Shown here one piece after another: positions 57,675-64,000 of a DNA stretch of 64,000 nt. This DNA comes from JAEZBP01 sp963832725 (GTDB taxonomy: Bacteria > Myxococcota_A > Polyangia > Polyangiales > Sandaracinaceae). The notes under the pieces are model-generated. The model was not told where the DNA came from, made no database searches, and was given only the letters and a program-made list of their open reading frames with translations. A program made the translations under genes and the position numbers. The DNA lies in the NCBI GenBank assembly GCA_963832725.1, contig CAWHVG010000006.1, positions 310,001 through 374,000 of the forward strand, given 5' to 3'. The number at the start of each line of letters is the position of its first letter. The stretch's first letter is position 1.

Positions 57675-59277
57675 GTGATGGTGGACACGCGCGGCGGCGG
57701 TCTCCATGATCGACCGTTCATGGGCGACGTGAGCCTGGAGCAGGTGCTGGCGCAGGCCCCGAAAGGGCTCCCGGTTTCGGTCGGATGCTGGATCGTCGCG
57801 CGTGCCGCCCAGGCGCTGGCGTCCGCGCCGCGTGCCGTGACGCCGGCCGAGGTGCGCCTGGACGAGCAGGGGGGGATCGTCATCGCCCCGCCGCGGCTCG
57901 CGCGAACGCCCTTCGCGTACATCGCGCCGGAGGTGATCCGCGGCGGCGATCCGGACGCGCGCTCGGCGGTGTTCGGGCTGGGCGCGCTCCTGGCGGAGGT
58001 GATCACCGGCCGCTCGCCCTTCGCCCGCGACAGCGATCTGGAGACCCGGCTGGCGGTGGCGGACGACCCGGCGCCGACCCTGGCCGGGGAGCTGGCCGAC
58101 GCGACGCACGACCTCGACGCCATCCTCGCCCGCGCGCTCGCCAAGCACCCCGAGGAGCGCTTCGCCTCGACGGCCGAGCTGGCCACGCGGCTGCTCGCGT
58201 TCTTGGACGACGAGCTACACGACGTCGGCCCCGAGCACGCCGCCGCCTCGGTGCAGGCGGCGATGGCGGGCGAGGACGCGGCGGCGGCGCTCTTCGCGCG
58301 CGGGTTCGCGCCTCCCGAGCACGAGCCCTCTCTGGGGGAGCCCAAGCTGCGCCTGCCGCCGGCGGAGGAGCGACCGCGCTCCGGTCTGCCGTCGACCGTG
58401 CGCCGCCCCAGCGCTCCGCTGCCGAGCGAGAGGCCCGCCGCAGGTGCGGACCGAGTCCCGGGCTCGGCCGACGCGCCCGGCGAAACGACGCGCCGCCCCA
58501 CCGCGCCCGGCGTCGTCCACCCCACCGGAAAGACACCGCGCAAGCCCACTCCCGCTCCGGGCAGCGTTCAACCGGCAGCCCACGGCGTCGTCCACCCCAC
58601 CGGAAAGACACCGCGCAAGCCCACTCCCGCTCCGGGCAGCGTTCAGCCGGCAGCCCACGGCGTCGTCCATCCCACCAAGAAGCGAGGGCCCACTCCCGCT
58701 CCGGGCAGCGTTCAGCCCGCGGCAGCCCACGGCGTCGTCCACCCCACCGGAAAGACACCCCGGAAGCCCACTCCCGCTCCGGGCGCCGTTCAGCCCGCGG
58801 CAGCCCGGAAGCCGACCCCTGCTCCCGAGTCCGTGTCGCCGGCGCGCCCCACCTCCGGCCCGGACGCGCTGGAACCCGCGAAGCAGAATCGCGCCGCCGA
58901 ACCCCGCGCCGAGCTACGACGACGCCGAGCTCGACCTGGCGCCCGCCGGCGCGCGGGCCTCCCATCCCGGCAAGCCAAGGCTCGACCAGGACTTGGTGCG
59001 CCTCGGCGATCCGAGGATGAGCGAGCGGGCCGGCGCGGGCATCACCGACGCCGCCCTCACCGGCGGCCAACCGACCCGTCGCCCCCGCCCGGCTCCCCGG
59101 CTCGACATCGACGAGGAAGCGTTCCGCCGCGAGCGGATGCGTCCGGCGGCCACCGTGATGGACGAGCCCGAAGCGCCGCCCGGCCCGAACTGGATGCTTC
59201 GGATCGTCGGCCTGCTGGTGGCGCTCCTGGGGCTTGCGCTGGTCTACCAGTTCGTGGTCCGCCCCCTGCTCAAGTAG
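57675..59277 (+). CDS. Kinase-like (pseudokinase) membrane protein, frame broken near 58888
   Basis: The first 180 residues match only the C-lobe of a Hanks-type kinase: 'TPFAYIAPEVIRGGDPDARS' (the A-P-E motif), 'GALLAEVITGRSPFARD' and 'ILARALAKHPEERFASTAEL'. The Gly loop, the Lys and the catalytic H-R-D/D-F-G are absent, so it is probably inactive. Next is a Pro/Lys/Thr linker with four 24-25-residue repeats (58509-58806). The frame breaks at GAATC (58886-58890); with one base removed it continues 'PPNPAPSYDDAELDLAP' to a C-terminal membrane helix ('MLRIVGLLVALLGLALVY'). Start could be 57675, 57678 or 57720. It sits just before cpaB. Confidence 0.65.
58509..58806 (+). repeat. In-frame 75-bp tandem repeat, four copies
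   Basis: Units begin GGCGTCGTCCACCCCACC at 58509, 58584, 58659 and 58731 (steps of 75, 75 and 72 bp). They encode a Thr/Lys/Pro-rich linker in the kinase-like protein. Thr and Ser in the units could be phosphorylation sites read by an FHA domain. Confidence 0.85.
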
Positions 59278-59293
59278 GCTCGAGTGGGCACGG

Positions 59294-59315
59294 ACAGGCC
59301 CGCCGGCCGGCCTGT
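59294..59315 (+). terminator. Weak hairpin between kinase-like gene and cpaB
   Basis: ACAGGCC (59294-59300) pairs with GGCCTGT (59309-59315). No T-run follows, so it may be attenuating rather than terminating. Confidence 0.3.
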
Positions 59316-59417
59316 GGTAGCGCCCTACCGGCCGAAACATCACGGGTTTGCGAGAGCACGGCCGGTCGTTCGATCCCGCTCGAAATTCCGGCGCGGCGCG
59401 GGGTATCATCGCCGGCC

Positions 59418-60215
59418 GTGACTCGAAAGGCGATCATCGCCGCCGCCGTCTGCGGCGTGGCCGGGCTGGTCATGCTCCTGCTCTACATGCAGCGCTTCGA
59501 GGAAGAAGCGTCTGGCGGCGCACCGGTGCAGGTGCTGGTCGCCACCCGCGACATCCCCCTCGGCGCAGCGGTCAGCCAGGACATGCTCGGCCTCCGGGCG
59601 CTGCCCCAGAGCTACGTGGAGGATCGCCACATCCCCGCCTCGGAGGCGCAGCGCATCATCGGCGTTCGCGTCACCAGCGGCGTGCGCGGCGGCGAGTCGC
59701 TGATGTGGACCGACCTCGCGACGACGAACGAGCAGCGGCGCGATCTCTCCGCCCTCGTGCGCAACGGCATGCGCGCGGTGACCATCCGGGCCGACGTCTC
59801 CGCCTCCTTCGGCGGCCTGCTCCGCGCGGGCGATCGCGTCGACGTGCTCCTCACCGTCGAGCGGCAGCAGACCCGCGACTTCGTGACCATCCCTCTTCTG
59901 CAGAACCTGTTGGTGCTCGCGTCCGGTCGTGACACGGGCGCACCCGTGCGGCCCGGCGAGCGCCGCAGCTCGTCGTCGGCGACGGTCAACCAGGTGACGC
60001 TGAGCGTGACCCTCGAGGAGGGTGCGGTGCTGGCGCTCGCGCAGCAGCAGGGCCGCATCACCCTCGCCCTCCGCAACCCGGAGGACATCACGCAGCTGGA
60101 GAACGCGCCCGAGACGACCACGGAAGACATCATCAACATCGAGCGGCGCGTGCGCATGCAGCACCGCGTTCGTCGCCAAACCGAAGAGCCCACAGGTCCG
60201 CAACGTGTCGAGTAG
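59418..60215 (+). CDS. cpaB: Flp pilus assembly protein CpaB/RcpC
   Basis: GTG 59418 starts a 265-residue protein with an N-terminal membrane helix ('AAVCGVAGLVMLLLYMQRF'), an SAF domain ('VATRDIPLGAAVSQDMLGL', 'PASEAQRIIGVRVTSGVRGG') and the RcpC region ('FGGLLRAGDRVDVLLTVE', 'FVTIPLLQNLLVLASGRD'). CpaB is a periplasmic partner of the Tad secretin. It overlaps cpaC by 11 bp, confirming an operon, and is paralogous to the stand-alone gene at 23826. This copy keeps the full gene order cpaB-cpaC-cpaF-tadB. Confidence 0.9.
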   Translation: MTRKAIIAAAVCGVAGLVMLLLYMQRFEEEASGGAPVQVLVATRDIPLGAAVSQDMLGLRALPQSYVEDRHIPASEAQRIIGVRVTSGVRGGESLMWTDLATTNEQRRDLSALVRNGMRAVTIRADVSASFGGLLRAGDRVDVLLTVERQQTRDFVTIPLLQNLLVLASGRDTGAPVRPGERRSSSSATVNQVTLSVTLEEGAVLALAQQQGRITLALRNPEDITQLENAPETTTEDIINIERRVRMQHRVRRQTEEPTGPQRVE

Positions 60216-61410
60216 TCAACGAGCTCTCCTCTTCGCGGCCGCCCTGAGCACGACCCTGGTCGCCGCCACGGCCGCCGCGCAGGATCGCGACATCACGATC
60301 GAGGTCGGCGAGCAGACGACCATCAGCGCCCAAGGCGTGGAGCGCTTCTCCGAGGGCGCGCCCGGCATCGTCGACATCCGCGTGACGCAGGACGACTTCA
60401 TCGTCGTCGCGCTGCGCGAAGGGCGGACCTCGCTGCTGCTCATCTACGCGAACGGGCGGCAGGTCCGCTACAGCATCACCGTCACCCCGGCCGGCGGCAG
60501 CGGCGCGGCGCCGGACTCGGTGGCCCCGCGCGACAACATCCGACTCGACCTCTTCTACGTCGAGCTGAACGAGACCTACAGCCACCAGATCGGCATCGCG
60601 TTCCCGACCTCGATCGGCGGCGGCGGCAGGAACACCCAGTTCATGGCCCGCGGCACCTTGGACTTCGTCGGCTCCGCCATGGCGCCCGGGCCGTCCATCT
60701 CCAACGCGTCGCTCCAGCTCGTCAACCAGGTGCTGCCCCGGCTCGACATCGGCCAGACGGCCGGCTGGGCGCGCCTTCGTCAGCAGGCGATGGTCGTCAC
60801 CGCCAACGGCACCGAGGCCACCTTCGACACCGGCGGTGTGGTCAACATCATCGCCAGCACCGGCTTCAGCGCGACCCTCCAGCGCGTCCCCTTCGGCGCG
60901 GTGCTCCGCATGACCCCGCGCTACGACGCGCAGAGCGGTCGCATCGAGGTCCACGTGAACGCCGACCTGTCGGAGCTCACCGATCCCTACCAGTCGGGCG
61001 GGCCGCCCGGCCGGCGCCGCACCCAGCTCGAGAGCGTGGTGAACCTCGAGCCCGGCCAGGCGATGATCATGAGCGGCGTGGTCTCGCGCAGCGAGTCCGA
61101 GACCCAGAGCGGCCTGCCGGGCCTCAGCCAAATCCCGATCGTCGGCGTGCTCTTCGGGACCAACGGGCGCTCCGGCCGCGCCACCCACAACTTCCTCTTC
61201 ATCATCCCGACCATCGTGCAGGCCGTCCCGCGCCAGCAGCGCGACTACATCCACGAGGCGCTCGAGAACTTCGAGCGCTTCAACGGCCACATCCGGGACT
61301 TCGAGCTCTTCGACAACACGCCGGCCGGCTACGGCGCGCAGGGAGGTCGGGCTCCGGTCGGCGCGGGCGGCACAGGGCCGGGAGCGGCAACCAACGCGGC
61401 CCGCCCTTGA
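60205..61410 (+). CDS. cpaC: Tad/Flp secretin CpaC
   Basis: GTG 60205 overlaps cpaB and gives a signal peptide ('RALLFAAALSTTLVAATAAA'). The BON/N-domain region with 'LREGRTSLLLIYANGRQVR' precedes a secretin core: 'FDTGGVVNIIASTGFSAT', 'VFGAVLRMTPRYD'-like segment, 'SVVNLEPGQAMIMSGVVSR' and 'GLPGLSQIPIVGVLFG'. The secretin forms the outer-membrane ring through which the pilus or substrate passes. A Gly-rich C-terminal tail follows. Length 401 residues is within the family's range. Confidence 0.93.
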   Translation: MSSSQRALLFAAALSTTLVAATAAAQDRDITIEVGEQTTISAQGVERFSEGAPGIVDIRVTQDDFIVVALREGRTSLLLIYANGRQVRYSITVTPAGGSGAAPDSVAPRDNIRLDLFYVELNETYSHQIGIAFPTSIGGGGRNTQFMARGTLDFVGSAMAPGPSISNASLQLVNQVLPRLDIGQTAGWARLRQQAMVVTANGTEATFDTGGVVNIIASTGFSATLQRVPFGAVLRMTPRYDAQSGRIEVHVNADLSELTDPYQSGGPPGRRRTQLESVVNLEPGQAMIMSGVVSRSESETQSGLPGLSQIPIVGVLFGTNGRSGRATHNFLFIIPTIVQAVPRQQRDYIHEALENFERFNGHIRDFELFDNTPAGYGAQGGRAPVGAGGTGPGAATNAARP

Positions 61411-61429
61411 AGACGGGAGAGGTACGTCC

Positions 61430-63266
61430 TTGTCGCTGCGGATGACCATCGAGCTGGCGGACGGGACGGTGGAGCAGCTCTCCGTCCGCGAGAGCGGCCC
61501 GGTCCGGATCGGGCGCGATCCTTCGTGCCACGTCGTCCTCCCTTCGCCCGACGTCTCGCGCCGGCACCTCACGGTCGAGCGCACGGCCACCGGCTACCTC
61601 GTGACCGACGCCTCCGCGAACGGGACGATGGTCGGCGACACGCTGGTCCGCGCCGGCACCATCGAGGCGCCGGGCGGGATCCCGCTCCGGGTCGGTCCCT
61701 ACATCATCCAGCTCGAGCCGATCGCGCCGGTCGCGCCGCCGCCGAGCGCTCGCTTCGGCCGAACCCTCAACGACGAGCCGCGCGCCCCCCGCGCCGCGCC
61801 GCCCGCCCCGCCCGCGCCTCCGCCCAAAGCGCCGCCGCCTCCCCCTTTCGGCGGTGCGGCCCAAGCCGTGCACGCGGCGCCTCACGCGATGTCCGCGCCC
61901 GGTCTGCAGGCGGTCGCGCCGCCCATGCCCTCGCCGCCGAGGCCACCGCCGAAGGAGCAGACGGGAGGCGAGGTCGGACCCTACGACGTCACCGGGACGC
62001 GCGACGTCTCGGTGGTGGTGCGCAAGCGGATCCACCGCATGCTCCTCGACCACCTCGACCTCGCCAGCCTCGACCGCAACAAGATGGACGAGGCGGCCAT
62101 GCGGCCGAAGGTGCGCCAGGCGCTGCGCCGCATCATCAAGGAGATCGGCCCCGATCTTCCGACCTCGACCAACACCGCGCAGCTCATCGACGAGATCACC
62201 GACGAGGCGCTGGGCCTCGGCCCGCTCGAGCGCCTCTTGGCCGACGACTCGTCAGCGAGATCATGGTCGTCGACCCGGAGACGATCTACGTCGAGCGTCG
62301 CGGCCGCATCGAGCCGACCGCCCTCCGCTTCACCGACGACGAGGCGGTCCGCGCGGTCATCGAGCGCATCGTCACGCCGCTCGGCCGCCGCATCGACGAG
62401 TCCACGCCGCTGGTCGACGCCCGCCTCAAAGACGGCTCGCGCGTCAACGCCATCATCCGCCCGCTCGCCATCCGCGGCTCCTGCATCACCATCCGGAAGT
62501 TCGCGAAGAAGCCGCTGCAGACTCGAAGACCTGATCAAGTTCGGACTCGATGACGGCGGCGATGGCCAAGTTCATCCAGCGGGCGGTGAAGGCGCGGAAG
62601 AACATCGTCATCTCCGGCGGCACCGGCAGCGGCAAGACCACGCTGCTCAACGTGCTCTCGGCGCAGATCCCCGAGGAAGAGCGCATCGTCACGGTCGAGG
62701 ACGCGGCCGAGCTCCAGCTCATGCAGCCGCACGTGGTCAGCCTCGAGAGCCGGCCGGCCAACATGGAGGGCCGCGGCGAGTACACCATCCGCGATCTGGT
62801 GAAGAACGCCCTCCGCATGCGCCCCGACCGCATCATCGTCGGCGAGTGCCGCGGCGGCGAGGCCCTCGACATGCTGCAGGCGATGAACACGGGCCACGAG
62901 GGCTCGATGACCACGACCCACGCCAACAGCCCGCCCGAAGCCACCGCGCGCCTCGAGACGCTTGCGCTGATGGCCGGCCTCGATCTGCCCTCGCGCGCCA
63001 TCCGCGAGCAGATTGCGCAGAGCATCGACGTCGTCCTCCAGCAGACGCGCTTCAGCGACGGCTCGCGCCGCATCACCCACATCTCCGAGGTGGTCGGCCT
63101 CGACGACGACGGCGAGATCGAGGTGCGCGACATCTTCGAGTTCCGCCGCACCGGCACCGGTCCGGACGGAAAAGTCATCGGCGAGTACCGCGCCTCCGGC
63201 TACCTCCCGACCTTCCTCGACGAGTTCATCGCGCAGGGCCTCGTGACCGACGGTGACTACCTGTGA
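61430..63266 (+). CDS. cpaF: FHA-domain/CpaF secretion ATPase fusion, three frame breaks
   Basis: TTG 61430 follows GGGAGAG at about 9 bases. Residues 1-95 are an FHA domain ('RIGRDPSCHVVLPSPDVSRR', 'ASANGTMVGDTLV') with the Arg and Ser-x-x-His used to bind phospho-Thr. A Pro-rich linker leads to the CpaF ATPase: 'LADD[S]VSEIMVVDPETIY', Walker A 'ISGGTGSGKTTLLNV', Walker B 'DRIIVGECRGGEALDML', and the Asp/His boxes. The frame breaks near 62247 (one G missing), at 62520-62524 and at 62544-62548 (both GACTC; removing C restores GATC and 'LIKFGSMTAAMAKF'). The enzyme powers pilus extension or secretion. The FHA domain implies control by Ser/Thr phosphorylation. Confidence 0.85.
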
Positions 63267-64000
63267 GCGCGTCGACCTCGACTCTGGTCCTCGGTTACGC
63301 GGGCGCGGCGCTGCTCGTGATCGGGATCACCGTCGGGCTCGGCGTGATGATCCTGAACCCCTCGAGCGAGCTGCGCCGCGTCTATGGGCGCTACGAGGGG
63401 TTGCTCGACGCCCAATGCCGCTTCCTGCTCAACAAGCAGACGGGCGCCGGCATCGCGCGCATGCAGCTGATCGCCATCGGCATCACGCCGCTGCTGGTGT
63501 TCTTCCTGGACGAGCCGATCTTCCTCTTGTTGATCCCGCCGATCGCGCTCGCGCCCTACGTCGTCCTCAAGCAGCGGAGCGCCGAGCGCGTGCTGCGCAT
63601 CGAGGAGCAGCTCGATCCCTGGCTGCTCATGCTGGCCAACGCGCTCAAGGCCTCGCCCTCGCTCGGCGAATCGGTCGGCAACAGCGCCAAGCTGATGCGG
63701 CCGCCGATGTCGGAGGAGCTCGATCTCGCGCTCAAAGAGATGAAGCTCGGCACCCCGCTCGACCAGGCCATCCTCAACATGTCGACGCGCATCGGCAGCC
63801 AGTCGGTGTCGAGCGCGCTGGCGACGATCCTGGTCGGCCGGCAGACCGGCGGCGACCTGCCGAAGATCCTGGAGGAGTCGGCGGCGACCCTGCGGGAGAT
63901 GGCGCGCCTCGAGGGCGTCGTGCGCGCCAAGACGGCGGAGGGCAAGAGCCAGGCGTACGTGCTCGGCGTCATCCCCTTCGTCCTGATCGGCGCCATCCAC
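63263..64000 (+). CDS. tadB: Tad inner-membrane protein TadB, 3' truncated by window edge
   Basis: GTG 63263 overlaps the stop of cpaF (GTGA). The frame stays open to the right edge, 246 codons. It opens with a membrane helix ('LVLGYAGAALLVIGITVG') and contains a second helix pair ('IAIGITPLLVFFLDEPIF'), then the GSPII_F domain: 'EEQLDPWLLMLANALKASPS', 'KEMKLGTPLDQAILNM', 'LATILVGRQTGGDLPKILEE'. TadB is the polytopic platform protein that docks the CpaF ATPase. The downstream TadC and pilin genes should follow outside the window. Confidence 0.9.
   Translation, partial: MSASTSTLVLGYAGAALLVIGITVGLGVMILNPSSELRRVYGRYEGLLDAQCRFLLNKQTGAGIARMQLIAIGITPLLVFFLDEPIFLLLIPPIALAPYVVLKQRSAERVLRIEEQLDPWLLMLANALKASPSLGESVGNSAKLMRPPMSEELDLALKEMKLGTPLDQAILNMSTRIGSQSVSSALATILVGRQTGGDLPKILEESAATLREMARLEGVVRAKTAEGKSQAYVLGVIPFVLIGAIH

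Noticed and set aside
62240..62550. Programmed ribosomal frameshifting in cpaF
   Set aside because: Three shifts in different directions within 300 bp, without a slippery heptamer or conserved stimulator, are better explained by sequence errors; two lie at GACTC where GATC is expected.

Overview
The window is very GC-rich (about 70 percent by eye) and reads as chromosomal DNA of a soil-type Myxococcota bacterium, most likely a Sandaracinaceae/Polyangiales relative. The evidence is indirect: a myxobacterial Cys-rich repeat (C-G-D-G ... C-D-D-G-N ... G-D-G-C) in a lipoprotein, many lipoproteins with D-A-G-G linkers after the lipobox, two large PAS-type histidine kinases, a bacterial enhancer-binding protein, a Ser/Thr-kinase-like protein and a Tad/Flp secretion locus. 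I saw no rRNA, tRNA, CRISPR array, insertion sequence or phage gene.

Layout. 1-5.6 kb: two DUF4261-type paralogues, a five-S1-domain RNA-binding protein overlapping an inward-rectifier K+ channel gene, and two small envelope proteins. 5.8-8.1 kb: E1 alpha and beta of a 2-oxoacid dehydrogenase. 8.2-15.7 kb: mostly minus-strand genes (HTTM-like membrane protein pair, PAS histidine kinase, methyltransferase, DUF4396 protein), with a structured intergenic element at 10.1-10.3 kb and a DUF483-like gene. 16-21.8 kb: M1 aminopeptidase lipoprotein, double glyoxalase protein, lipoproteins and a secreted phosphoesterase. 22.2-24.6 kb: a sigma-54 activator followed by a stand-alone CpaB paralogue. 24.8-29.2 kb: methyltransferase, immunity-like protein, ArsC-family protein, HD-domain protein and DoxX. 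29.2-36.2 kb: a minus-strand block headed by a cobalamin riboswitch, running through a surface lipoprotein, a beta-propeller-like lipoprotein, a BtuB-like TonB receptor and an L,D-transpeptidase. 36.5-42.6 kb: plus-strand housekeeping and envelope genes, including a Na+/H+ antiporter and a pectin-acetylesterase-like lipoprotein. 42.9-44.2 kb: a V4R-domain cluster. 44.3-50.8 kb: a hybrid histidine kinase and hypothetical genes around a 0.6 kb array of short repeats with a 41-bp period. 50.9-57.5 kb: thiolase, SUKH protein and a very large TPR protein. 57.7-64 kb: a kinase-like membrane protein and the Tad genes cpaB-cpaC-FHA/cpaF-tadB, running off the right edge.

How parts work together. The Tad genes overlap or nearly abut and should form one transcription unit; the FHA domain fused to CpaF and the adjacent kinase-like protein suggest phospho-dependent control of pilus secretion. 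The cobalamin block looks like a riboswitch-controlled outer-membrane vitamin B12 capture system that parallels the BtuG-BtuB arrangement known from Bacteroidetes.

Caution. At least thirteen one- or two-base frame breaks interrupt otherwise well-conserved genes. Nine of them sit at a GATC or at a GANTC that becomes GATC when one base is removed, which points to a systematic consensus error. Frame-broken genes are reported as single features, with the break described.
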